15,390 nucleotides of DNA from the NCBI GenBank assembly GCA_947285985.1, contig CAMYPB010000018.1:1-15390 (forward strand). The letters are read 5' to 3'. A program made the position numbers and the translations under genes. This stretch comes from an uncultured Holosporaceae bacterium (GTDB lineage: Bacteria > Pseudomonadota > Alphaproteobacteria > RUG11792). Below the pieces are notes generated by a model, which searched no databases, had not been told where the DNA came from, and was given only the letters and a program-made list of their open reading frames with translations. Positions 1 to 7,292 of the stretch are shown one piece after another (position 1 is the first letter of the stretch; every line of letters starts with the position of its first letter).

Positions 1-429
1 CCCGTATACCACACGAATAGAGGGGGACGTGTCACGATCCATTCAAAAGGACAGATCGTCATCTATCCCATCATAAACCTCAAAAAAAGGGGTATAAATA
101 TATCATCCTTCGTCCACACACTTGAAAATTGGATGATGGATGTTCTGAAATATATCGGTATAGAATCAAGGACATCAGAAAAAGGAATAGGAGTCTGGAC
201 GAAAGATGAACTCTCAAAATTGGGATTCGTTGGAATTCATATATCAAAGGGGATATCAACTCATGGACTCTGCCTCAATATAAATAACGATATATCACTC
301 TTCGAAAGTATAATACCCTGCGGTATACAAAACATCAACATAACATCCGTATCGAATATTTTGGGATATGATATAAATATTGAAAAAATTGCAGAAATTT
401 TTATTCAAACTTGTCCGTTTGAAAAGTGA
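1..429 (+). CDS. lipB: Octanoyltransferase LipB, 3' part (start lies outside the window)
   Basis: LipB transfers the octanoyl group from acyl carrier protein to lipoate-dependent enzymes, the first step of lipoate synthesis, in the cytoplasm. The frame is open from base 1 and an internal Met at 133 is not the start, because the family motif lies before it: RGGRVTIHSKGQ at about residues 7-18 of the fragment corresponds to the usual RGG..TYHGPGQ. The catalytic Lys is retained in SKLGFVGI and the catalytic Cys in IPCGI; STHGLCLNIN between them is also typical. HGPGQ reads HSKGQ here and the preceding Tyr is Ile, which is unusual. About 142 residues are visible, ending with TGA at 427-429. The gene runs convergently into yidC and shares its terminator. 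Identification is firm; the 5' end cannot be judged. Confidence 0.93.
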   Translation, partial: PVYHTNRGGRVTIHSKGQIVIYPIINLKKRGINISSFVHTLENWMMDVLKYIGIESRTSEKGIGVWTKDELSKLGFVGIHISKGISTHGLCLNINNDISLFESIIPCGIQNINITSVSNILGYDINIEKIAEIFIQTCPFEK

Positions 430-460
430 AAAAGCGTGAAATACTTCACGCTTTCTTTTG
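429..460. terminator. Bidirectional Rho-independent terminator between lipB and yidC
   Basis: A perfect 10-bp inverted repeat (431-440 AAAGCGTGAA with 445-454 TTCACGCTTT) has a 4-base loop. It is followed by CTTTT on the plus strand, and by TTTTTC on the minus strand. It can therefore stop transcripts of both convergent genes. The yidC stop codon (448-446) lies inside one stem arm. Confidence 0.85.
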
Positions 461-2251
461 ATGTTGTGTTTTTTTATTTATGAGAACCTGTTGAATAATA
501 CTGAATACATTGCTTATCGTCCAATACACAACAACTCCAACAGGAAAACTCGAACAGACATACGTGAAAACAAGAGGAAGAATCAACATAATATTCTCCT
601 GCATCTTAGTTTCCGGAGTTTTTTGAGTATTCGATTTGTTGATACTCATCGATAATTTTTGTTGTATGAACATCGACAATCCCATAATAATCGGCCAAAC
701 TCCAATTTGTAACATTTTTGGAAGATCAAAATCTAAAATACCAAATAAATTGAATATATAAAGATTGTCAGGAGCAGACAAATCATGAACCCATCCAAAA
801 AGTGGAGCATGACGCATATCAATACTTATGAAGAAAACCTTATACAAACAGAAAAATATAGGAGCTTGCAACAACATTGGAAGACATCCAGACATAGGAG
901 AAATCTTTTCTTTCTTATAGAGAGACATGAGTTCCTGATTCATACGTATCTTATCATGTGAATACATCTTTTGAATCATCGAAATCTTAGGTTGAACTTC
1001 TCTCATACGCGCCGCAGAACTAAACGATTTCTTCATAAGAGGATACGTAATAATCTTGAAGAATAGAGTGAGTATAAGAATGACGATCCCCATATTATGA
1101 AATATATCGGACAATATTTCCATAATATATAAAAGAGGTTTTGTTAACATAAAAAACCACCCAAAATCAATCGCCATATCAAATTTGTCGATATTAAGTG
1201 TCGATTCATACGATTTTAAAATACTTAAATCTTTCGGACCAACAAACAATGAGTATTTCAATTCAACGACAGAATTTGGATCAATTTTTATATATTTTTT
1301 AGACGAAAGAGAACATTTATAAACATTATCCGAAATTTTAGAATATGAAACCTTATTATTTTTGAGATCATTGTTTATTATGGAAGCGAACCAATATATA
1401 TCCGTATACCCACACCATGCACTCTCCTCATACGTCTTTTTCTCATTTATATCAGAATATTTTATTTCATCAACTTTCTTCTCGAAATTTCCAACGATTC
1501 CCTCATGAACAACCGCATAATTGTTTATCTGCGGATTCGATCTTATTAAATCTGAAGAATTCGAAAGTTTTATAATATTATTCGAAGTATTGATAAGTTT
1601 ATCATTAATATCAATCATATATCCATCATCAAAAGTTATTGTCCTCTCAATTATGAGACCATTCCCTTTTTTAAGACATAAGACAACGTATTGAGATTCA
1701 AGTTCACCTCCCTTTCCAAATGAGAGACCTCCAGATATTTGAGACCAAACATCGTCTATCCCTATCGTCTCATTATTCGATTTATCACGGTATGTTATGG
1801 CATAATAATAATACGAATTTGAAACATCCTTTGGAATAAACAATGACACATTCTGACTATCTTTATCCGTAGATTTTTTATAATTATTCAGGATAACACT
1901 ATCAATTATCCCCCCCTTCAAATCGATTGACGTCTTTATCTTTTTGTTATCAAAACTGATACACGTCTTCTTCGCGAGAGATTCTTCTAGGGTTATATTC
2001 TCCTTCGCCTTATCATCGTTATCATCATCGTTCTTCTTCGATAATGATTTTTTATCATCATGTTTTTCATCGTTATTATCATTATTGTCATCAACGATAT
2101 CTTTCTCATCTTTTTGGATTTGAGTGTTTTGGACATTATTTTGAGAATCCCCAAAAAAATAATCATACCCAAACATAAAAACTAAAAATAATCCAACTGC
2201 AATAAAAAGATTTTTTGTATTATTTTGATCATTGTTGTTATCAAAAGACAT
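446..2251 (-). CDS. yidC: Membrane protein insertase YidC
   Basis: YidC inserts and folds inner-membrane proteins, alone or with SecYEG. The 601-residue protein has the Gram-negative layout. An N-terminal membrane segment lies at about 14-34 and a large periplasmic domain at about 95-350. The insertase core follows from about 365, with further membrane helices near 385-405, 455-475, 515-530 and 555-590. The core is clear: YPLMKKSFSSAARMREVQPKI, then SPMSGCLPMLLQAPIFFCLY, then FPVGVVVYWTISNVFSIIQQ. Lys399 sits where E. coli has the groove Arg. Residues 47-84 are an unusual Asp/Asn/Lys-rich linker. The ATG at 2251 follows a good ribosome binding site (GAGGA, six bases ahead). It is last in the rpmH-rnpA-yidD-yidC cluster, 34 bases after yidD, and its TGA lies within the terminator. 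Confidence 0.97.
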   Translation of the reverse strand: MSFDNNNDQNNTKNLFIAVGLFLVFMFGYDYFFGDSQNNVQNTQIQKDEKDIVDDNNDNNDEKHDDKKSLSKKNDDDNDDKAKENITLEESLAKKTCISFDNKKIKTSIDLKGGIIDSVILNNYKKSTDKDSQNVSLFIPKDVSNSYYYYAITYRDKSNNETIGIDDVWSQISGGLSFGKGGELESQYVVLCLKKGNGLIIERTITFDDGYMIDINDKLINTSNNIIKLSNSSDLIRSNPQINNYAVVHEGIVGNFEKKVDEIKYSDINEKKTYEESAWCGYTDIYWFASIINNDLKNNKVSYSKISDNVYKCSLSSKKYIKIDPNSVVELKYSLFVGPKDLSILKSYESTLNIDKFDMAIDFGWFFMLTKPLLYIMEILSDIFHNMGIVILILTLFFKIITYPLMKKSFSSAARMREVQPKISMIQKMYSHDKIRMNQELMSLYKKEKISPMSGCLPMLLQAPIFFCLYKVFFISIDMRHAPLFGWVHDLSAPDNLYIFNLFGILDFDLPKMLQIGVWPIIMGLSMFIQQKLSMSINKSNTQKTPETKMQENIMLILPLVFTYVCSSFPVGVVVYWTISNVFSIIQQVLINKKTQHQKKA

Positions 2252-2285
2252 ATAAATTCCTCATAATATCAATATTTATATAGGT

Positions 2286-2510
2286 TTATGGAACAGGATC
2301 ATACCCGCAGTTTTTATACTTTCCAAATCCAGGCCGACATCTCAAAATACGTTTTAACCCGAGAAAAAGACCCTTCAAACATCCATACTTCTCAATCGCC
2401 TGAATCATATAGACGGAACACGTCGGAATATATCGACACCTCGGAGTTTTTGAACTAGATAAAATCTGATAAAATCTAATTAAAAATATTAGTATATTCT
2501 TCAAAAACAT
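2286..2510 (-). CDS. yidD: Membrane protein insertion efficiency factor YidD
   Basis: YidD is a small inner-membrane-associated protein that assists YidC-dependent insertion. The 74-residue product is a full-length member: CRYIPTCSVYMIQAIEKYG at about 25-43, then LKRILRCRPGFGKYKNCGYDPVP to the C terminus, with the family Cys residues in place. A hydrophobic, basic N terminus (MFLKNILIFLIRF) suits peripheral membrane attachment. The ATG at 2510 lies ten bases inside the end of rnpA, in another frame, and I see no Shine-Dalgarno sequence. Translation is therefore probably coupled to rnpA. yidC follows 34 bases later. Length, motif and position between rnpA and yidC all agree. Confidence 0.96.
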   Translation of the reverse strand: MFLKNILIFLIRFYQILSSSKTPRCRYIPTCSVYMIQAIEKYGCLKGLFLGLKRILRCRPGFGKYKNCGYDPVP

Positions 2511-2884
2511 GATTTAGAATTTAAACCGCTATCCAATCTTTCCTTACACCTTAAAATACAGCTTAAAAACTCAGATTTCAAGATAGAAAAATCGATATGA
2601 GGAGTTTTTGAGTTCGCAATGAAGACAAATTCACACCCACACCCCGAAATTATCCGACGAAATTCAAGGACGAGATGTCTGAGTCTCCTCTTCGCTCTAT
2701 TTCGAAGGACGGCAGACCCAACCTTTCGACTCGCAGTATACCCTACATTTGAACTCAATATTTCACATTCTCTTTGTTTTTGAAGACAAAGAACAAGGAG
2801 ACTAGACGCCTTAACACGAAATCCCCTCTGAGATACCCTGACAAAATCCGATCGTTTTTTTATGACAAGAACTTCAGAATCCAT
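2501..2884 (-). CDS. rnpA: Ribonuclease P protein component
   Basis: RnpA is the protein subunit of RNase P, which with the RNA subunit removes the 5' leader of tRNA precursors. The family core is present: VGYTASRKVGSAVLRNRAKRRLRHL, including the RNR..RR basic helix, followed by a strand with FVFIANSKTP. I prefer the ATG at 2884 (127 residues) because a GAAG lies about six bases ahead of it and the protein then begins near its relatives, just before the KKRSDF motif. An in-frame TTG at 2896 would add MKFP. rpmH ends 39 bases upstream and the 3' end overlaps yidD by ten bases. The order rpmH-rnpA-yidD-yidC is widely conserved, which supports the call. Confidence 0.95.
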   Translation of the reverse strand: MDSEVLVIKKRSDFVRVSQRGFRVKASSLLVLCLQKQRECEILSSNVGYTASRKVGSAVLRNRAKRRLRHLVLEFRRIISGCGCEFVFIANSKTPHIDFSILKSEFLSCILRCKERLDSGLNSKSCF

Positions 2885-2923
2885 AGGAAACTTCAAAATG
2901 AAAAGACGTCTTCATAAAAAAAA

Positions 2924-3058
2924 TTATGCACAGAGTCTCTTACGACCTTTCGCTCGTCTTGCGGAAAGAACTTTTCTCCCTCCAACCGTCGACATTCTGG
3001 CAAAAAATCCATGTCTTCTCTTTCGAACAAGATTACTAGGTTGATATGTGCGTTTCAT
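2924..3058 (-). CDS. rpmH: 50S ribosomal protein L34
   Basis: L34 is a small basic protein of the large ribosomal subunit. Translating the minus strand from the ATG at 3058 gives 44 residues, the usual length. It begins MKRTYQPSNLVRKRRHGF and continues with ARMSTVGGRKVLSARRAKGRKRL, ending CA before TAA at 2926-2924. This matches L34 almost throughout, including the GGRKVLxxRRAKGRKRL tail. Two features depart from common sequences: Phe-Phe after HGF, and Cys in place of the usual Ser or Thr near the C terminus. The gene is too short for most ORF filters. No Shine-Dalgarno sequence is visible ahead of the ATG. It is the first gene of the rnpA-yidD-yidC cluster, and a promoter candidate lies about 40 bases upstream. 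Confidence 0.97.
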   Translation of the reverse strand: MKRTYQPSNLVRKRRHGFFARMSTVGGRKVLSARRAKGRKRLCA

Positions 3059-3094
3059 TTTTCATTAAACTAAAAATAACAAATACATGAGAAC

Positions 3095-3123
3095 ATTCTA
3101 CCATAAATCTCAAAATTTTGGAA
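3095..3123 (-). promoter_or_regulatory. Candidate promoter of rpmH-rnpA-yidD-yidC
   Basis: On the minus strand TTCCAA (3123-3118) is separated by 17 bases from TAGAAT (3100-3095). The -10 element has an upstream TG in extended position (TGGTAGAAT). The predicted start near 3088 would leave about 30 bases before the rpmH ATG. The -35 box is weak against TTGACA, but the same hexamer pair with the same spacing precedes the channel gene at 6293-6321. Confidence 0.5.
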
Positions 3124-3133
3124 GATATGATTC

Positions 3134-3145
3134 GGATTTAAATCC
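3134..3145. other. Perfect 12-bp palindrome upstream of the rpmH promoter
   Basis: GGATTTAAATCC is its own reverse complement and lies about ten bases upstream of the predicted -35 box. The position would suit an activator or repressor site, but a single palindrome of this size could be chance. The rest of the 3059-3225 gap shows no convincing terminator for the upstream ABC-F gene. Confidence 0.25.
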
Positions 3146-3225
3146 CACACCATGAAACTTTTTTCAATATGATTTGAGATAAATTTGCATAAAAACCATA
3201 GAAATTTTTACAAATATCTTTTATA

Positions 3226-4785
3226 TCAATCCTCACAACTAAACAGTTCTGCTTTATTGTGTCTCTCCATTTTATAGATATGAGTTGAAAATGAATTGAT
3301 AAACGCTCGATTATGACTGACCATAAGAATCGTTCCCTCATAGTTTGCGAGGGCTTCAGAGAGGGCTTCAACACTCGACATATCAAGATGATTTGTTGGT
3401 TCATCGAGGATCAAGAAATTGTCGCGTTGAGCCAACAATCCAGCGATCGCAACCTTACTTTTCTCTCCTCCTGATAAAACTCCGACCATCTTTTTGACAT
3501 CATCCTTTGTTATGAGGAGACTTCCAAGCAATGTCCTGGCTTCCTGATTTATATTGGGAGCAAGTTTCAAAACATTTTCCAAGGCATCGAGTTTTGGATC
3601 GAGTATATCGAGTTGACTTTGCGCATAATATCCAATTGAAACATTCGTTCCTATATGACATTCTCCCGAAAGGAAAGGTATTTCTTGAACAATACTCTTC
3701 AATAATGTTGATTTTCCTATTCCGTTTGCTCCAATTATTGAGATTTTATTTCCTCTTATTATACGAAGATTTAGATTTTTATTGAGAATATTGTCACCAT
3801 ACCCAATACTCGCATCTTTTATATCGAGGACAACCTTTCCACTCTGTTTTTCTATTTTTATTTTGAAGGTCGCTTTTTTCTCGGATTCTTCAACATCGAG
3901 TCTTGATTCAAGTTCTTTCAATCTCTCGATCATACGAAGTTTACTCTGGGCTTGTTTTGCTTTGGAAGCCTTCGCACGAAATCTGTCGACGAACGCTTGA
4001 AGATTATCCTGTTGTCTTTTCAAGGATTCCCTTTCTTTTTGAGTGTGTCTTGCTTTCTCTTCCCTTTGAGTTAGGAAAGAATCGAAATCCCCAGGATAAA
4101 CATTTATATTCCCATTTGAAATATGCATCGTGATATCAGAAAGATTATTCAAGAAATCACGATCGTGAGACACGAATAGAAGAGTCCCCCTAAAAGATTT
4201 GAGATATTGTTCAAGCCACGTCAAACTCGGGAGATCAAGGTGATTTGTCGGTTCATCGAGAATCAAGAAATTCGGATTATTTATGAGGAGTTTCGCGAGC
4301 TCAAGTCTCATTCTCCATCCTCCCGAAAGATTCAAGGGATTATCATAAAATTGTTCATTTTCAAACCCCAATCCACACAATATTCCTTTGGCCTCAGATT
4401 CAAGTGCATACCCCCCACTATTTGAAAAGTCTTGTTCTACTTTTTCGTATGTATCATAGTCATCTGCGATATTTTCGAGGGCCTTGTTTAATTTTTCTTG
4501 CATCTCGCATAATTTTAAATTTCCAGACATACATTCATCAAGGATTGTATCCTTCGGATTTTCACATGGACTTTGTGGGAGATATCCTATAACACAGTTA
4601 TTTGGAATAATAATCTTTCCCGAGTCATACTCTTCAAATCCTGATATAATATTGAGGAGTGTTGTCTTCCCAACTCCATTTGCTCCAATGAGTGCGATTC
4701 TTGCGTTCTTTGGGAATTGGTATGAAAAATTATTAATAATCGGACGTATACCGAATTTTTTAACTAAATCCTGAATAATAATCAT
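3226..4785 (-). CDS. ABC-F family ATPase, YheS-like
   Basis: This is a soluble protein with two ATPase domains and no membrane segment. ABC-F proteins act on ribosomes, easing stalled translation or modulating it. Numbered from an in-frame TTG at 4797, domain 1 has GANGVGKT (38-45), LSGGWRMRLELAK (157-169) and DEPTNHLD (181-188). The linker (about 240-305) contains RFRAKASKAKQAQSKLRMIERL. Domain 2 has GANGIGKS (356-363), LSGGEKSK (441-448) and DEPTNHLD (465-472). The linker and LSGGW signature resemble E. coli YheS most, but this protein ends soon after domain 2, without YheS's long C-terminal extension. The second H-loop is SHNR instead of SHDR. I chose the ATG at 4785 (519 residues): it follows GGTAGGG and lies five bases after the channel gene's stop, implying one transcript. 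Confidence 0.9.
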   Translation of the reverse strand: MIIIQDLVKKFGIRPIINNFSYQFPKNARIALIGANGVGKTTLLNIISGFEEYDSGKIIIPNNCVIGYLPQSPCENPKDTILDECMSGNLKLCEMQEKLNKALENIADDYDTYEKVEQDFSNSGGYALESEAKGILCGLGFENEQFYDNPLNLSGGWRMRLELAKLLINNPNFLILDEPTNHLDLPSLTWLEQYLKSFRGTLLFVSHDRDFLNNLSDITMHISNGNINVYPGDFDSFLTQREEKARHTQKERESLKRQQDNLQAFVDRFRAKASKAKQAQSKLRMIERLKELESRLDVEESEKKATFKIKIEKQSGKVVLDIKDASIGYGDNILNKNLNLRIIRGNKISIIGANGIGKSTLLKSIVQEIPFLSGECHIGTNVSIGYYAQSQLDILDPKLDALENVLKLAPNINQEARTLLGSLLITKDDVKKMVGVLSGGEKSKVAIAGLLAQRDNFLILDEPTNHLDMSSVEALSEALANYEGTILMVSHNRAFINSFSTHIYKMERHNKAELFSCED

Positions 4786-4790
4786 ATACC

Positions 4791-6245
4791 CTACCAATCC
4801 CTTCCCAAAAAGTTACGGATGGCCTCCATAAATTCGGATGCGACCTTCTCCTCGTCATAATGGGAGTTTATGACATCTTCCTTCTTAATTCTATTTTCTT
4901 CGTTTCGTCTAATAATTGATAGACTCAATTTTCTTGTGAAATCTGGATATTCCCTGACAAACCACTTCACAATATCACGCTTGATTTCGTATATAATAAC
5001 ATCAGTATGCGCAATAATCGTTGCGGATCTTTTTTCTCCTTGAAGAAGGGCCATCTCTCCAAAATATCCCCCATCCGATATATACGCTAGATGAGTCCTT
5101 TCGATTGTATTTTCTTTTTTGTTATTCTTATTTTCTATGACGACGTCCGTCAAAACATCGACGATTCCTTCCGCTATGATAAACATCGTATCCCCATCGT
5201 CCCCCTCTTTGACGATGAGATCCCCCTTTCTATACGATATGAATCTCATTTTTTGAGCAAATTGTTGCTTTATAGAATTTTCACACCCCTCCAAAAGACC
5301 GGACATCTCGAGGGCATCGAGAGATGTTGTGACCTCCTTATCATTGAGGACATCGATTCTATGATCAATATTCTTGACGTTGACCTCTCCTGTCACCTGA
5401 CAAATCTTCATCCCCAATTTATGGAGTCTTGAGACAATCGAACTTATAACCTGATGTCTCGTTTCAAATAGTAAATCTCTATCCTTAACCCCAAAAAACA
5501 CACCATACGAAATCCCATTTTCTTTTATGGCCTCCGCAACGACGAGGGATTTGTGTTCGAAAACGAGGGGAGCAGATGAGACAGCTCCCTGCATTATTCT
5601 TCGTGCTCTCTCAATTGGAATACTATGTTCTAGTGTGACGTGTATACTCGCCATAAAATCCCTGTTTGGTTTACTTAAATTTATGACTCCATTTGCCATA
5701 TCAGAATTTGCGAGGTATATCGTTGTATTATCCGGGAGGATGAGATCAACACCCGTCAATTTCATCTCGACAATTTTTCCTTGGAGTCCATTTTTCAATT
5801 GGACCCAATCTCCAACCGCGAAATCGGCCGTTAAATCCATTGTGATCCCTTCAATACAATCTTTTAGGGTGTCTTGACAGGCCAAACCTATCGCGATTCC
5901 TGGAGCTCCCAAAATCGTGATCAAACTGAAGGCAGGTTGATTGTATATACTCGTCACTATGAATATTCCAGCTATCAAAAATATGACGAACGCGATCGCA
6001 TCTTTCACGATATTTGGAATAGGTCTCTTCCTTTTTTCATTGATAGGATCAATAAAACAAACGAAACACAATCTCATCGCAACCCAGGCTAAGAGTAGGA
6101 CGAGAATCGAACGAACAATCTGTTCAGCTTGGTATACCATGCCTGAATTATCCTTGCTTATCAGATCTCCAAAAATATACGTCGCAACCAAGACAATAAA
6201 AATAAAAATACCTAAAGAAAGAGTACCCTTAATTTTTTTATTCAT
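4791..6245 (-). CDS. MscS-family channel with C-terminal cyclic-nucleotide-binding domain
   Basis: This is an inner-membrane channel. Numbered from an in-frame TTG at 6266, hydrophobic segments lie at about 14-33, 50-72, 88-107 and 112-132. The MscS pore helix and beta domain follow: ILGAPGIAIGLACQDTL (118-134), then GDWVQL and LPDNTTIYLANSDMANGVINLSK. From about 335 there is a cNMP-binding fold with the phosphate-binding cassette FGEMALLQGEKRSATI (402-417), including Glu404 and Arg413. This domain order is that of bacterial cyclic-nucleotide-gated (bCNG) members of the MscS superfamily. Some of those open with cAMP instead of, or in addition to, tension. The ATG at 6245 (484 residues) is the likelier start; the TTG has no ribosome site. 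The ABC-F gene follows directly. No nucleotide cyclase is in view. Confidence 0.92.
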   Translation of the reverse strand: MNKKIKGTLSLGIFIFIVLVATYIFGDLISKDNSGMVYQAEQIVRSILVLLLAWVAMRLCFVCFIDPINEKRKRPIPNIVKDAIAFVIFLIAGIFIVTSIYNQPAFSLITILGAPGIAIGLACQDTLKDCIEGITMDLTADFAVGDWVQLKNGLQGKIVEMKLTGVDLILPDNTTIYLANSDMANGVINLSKPNRDFMASIHVTLEHSIPIERARRIMQGAVSSAPLVFEHKSLVVAEAIKENGISYGVFFGVKDRDLLFETRHQVISSIVSRLHKLGMKICQVTGEVNVKNIDHRIDVLNDKEVTTSLDALEMSGLLEGCENSIKQQFAQKMRFISYRKGDLIVKEGDDGDTMFIIAEGIVDVLTDVVIENKNNKKENTIERTHLAYISDGGYFGEMALLQGEKRSATIIAHTDVIIYEIKRDIVKWFVREYPDFTRKLSLSIIRRNEENRIKKEDVINSHYDEEKVASEFMEAIRNFLGRDW

Positions 6246-6292
6246 AATTTTTATGATCCTATCCAAAGAAGTCGTCTGATCCTATAGATCCC

Positions 6293-6321
6293 ATTCTACA
6301 AAAAAATGAAAATCATTGGAA
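6293..6321 (-). promoter_or_regulatory. Candidate promoter of the channel/ABC-F pair
   Basis: On the minus strand TTCCAA (6321-6316) is followed after 17 bases by TAGAAT (6298-6293). The predicted start near 6286 leaves about 40 bases before the ATG at 6245. The hexamers and spacing are the same as in the rpmH promoter candidate. Confidence 0.5.
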
Positions 6322-6344
6322 TTGTTAAATCCATAAAATTATTT

Positions 6345-7292
6345 TTATTCCTTTTCTTTTTCATTATTCTTTTGAAAGAAAAATATCGGACACACAATGA
6401 ATATCGACATAACGATGGACAATGCGCAGGCCATCGGCCAATCGAGATTATTGAAAAATTCATTCCATAAAACTCGTCCAACTGTTATAGAATCCGCACC
6501 CCCCAATAATTCGGGGACAACAAATTCTCCAATAGACGCAGAAAAAACGAGTATACATCCGCTTATTATCCCATATTTCGATAATGGAATTGTTATGAGC
6601 CAAAAAGTTTTCGTTGGAGAACATCCAAGATCATAGGAAGCCTCTATATAGGATTTATCCATCTTCTCGAGAGCAGAATATATCGGAAAAATCATGAATG
6701 GAAGATAACAAAAAACCATACCCCCGCATATCGCATAATAATTCCCAATAAAATGAATAGGAGAATCTATAAATCCAATCCTCATCAAAAATGAGTTCAC
6801 AACCCCATGCACACTCAAAAGATTCATCCACGAATAAACACGTATCAAAAAGGAAGTCCAAAACGAAAGAGATATGAAGAGGATCAATATAGAACGTGTC
6901 GTCTCCCTCATAGAACTCATTGCATACGCCATCATATATCCTATGACCAAACAAAAGAACGTCGAAAAAGTCGATAGAAGAAGGGAATTCAAAAATGCAT
7001 GTCTATAATACCAATCCTTAAAAAGAAAGACATAATTCTTGAAATTCAAATCTATATGCAATAGATAATCCTTCGTCATAGAAAAAACTTCCGTGTAGGG
7101 AGGAAGATTGAAAACAGACTCTGATAAACTTATTTTCAAAACAATGAAAAGAGGAAGTATGAAAAACAAGATCATCCACAAAATGGGCCCAAATGCTATG
7201 AAAAACTTTGAATCCGCAGTTTTATCATAAAATTTTATGATCTTCTTCTTCTTCTCTTCCAAAAATGTCGTCAAAAATAATCTATTCTTCAT
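6345..7292 (-). CDS. potH: Putrescine/spermidine ABC transporter permease PotH
   Basis: PotH is one of two permeases of the polyamine importer PotFGHI. The 315-residue protein has about six membrane helices (about 32-55, 100-125, 133-155, 185-205, 240-262, 285-305). The EAA loop that contacts the ATPase is EASYDLGCSPTKTFWLITIPL (217-237). The segment EFVVPELLGG, then WNEFFNNLDWPMACALSIVM, is characteristic of PotH over other binding-protein-dependent permeases. The ATG at 7292 overlaps the potG stop as ATGA, so translation is coupled. The partner permease gene potI, expected next, is absent. After 23 bases the promoter region of the channel gene begins. PotB is the alternative name, but the PotG-like partner and C-terminal motif favour PotH. 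Confidence 0.9.
   Translation of the reverse strand: MKNRLFLTTFLEEKKKKIIKFYDKTADSKFFIAFGPILWMILFFILPLFIVLKISLSESVFNLPPYTEVFSMTKDYLLHIDLNFKNYVFLFKDWYYRHAFLNSLLLSTFSTFFCLVIGYMMAYAMSSMRETTRSILILFISLSFWTSFLIRVYSWMNLLSVHGVVNSFLMRIGFIDSPIHFIGNYYAICGGMVFCYLPFMIFPIYSALEKMDKSYIEASYDLGCSPTKTFWLITIPLSKYGIISGCILVFSASIGEFVVPELLGGADSITVGRVLWNEFFNNLDWPMACALSIVMSIFIVCPIFFFQKNNEKEKE

Noticed and set aside
530..546. A 17-base exact repeat shared with 9273-9289
   Set aside because: Both copies encode the peptide Pro-Val-Gly-Val-Val, in YidC and in Psd, in the same codon phase; chance identity is the simplest reading.
2896..2915. An upstream ATG at 2915 as the rnpA start
   Set aside because: It is in a different frame and reaches a stop after 13 codons.
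2924..2932. TTATGCACA, a match to the DnaA box consensus, near rpmH, a gene often close to the replication origin
   Set aside because: It is a single copy that overlaps the last codons of rpmH, with no dnaA, box cluster or A+T-rich unwinding region around it.
4484..6279. Several plus-strand open frames of 70-116 codons opposite the channel and ABC-F genes
   Set aside because: They are complementary to well-supported coding sequence, lack ribosome sites and make no recognisable product.
6267..6344. A remnant of potI after potH
   Set aside because: Only 78 bases separate potH from the channel gene, and they hold a promoter candidate and no permease-like codons.
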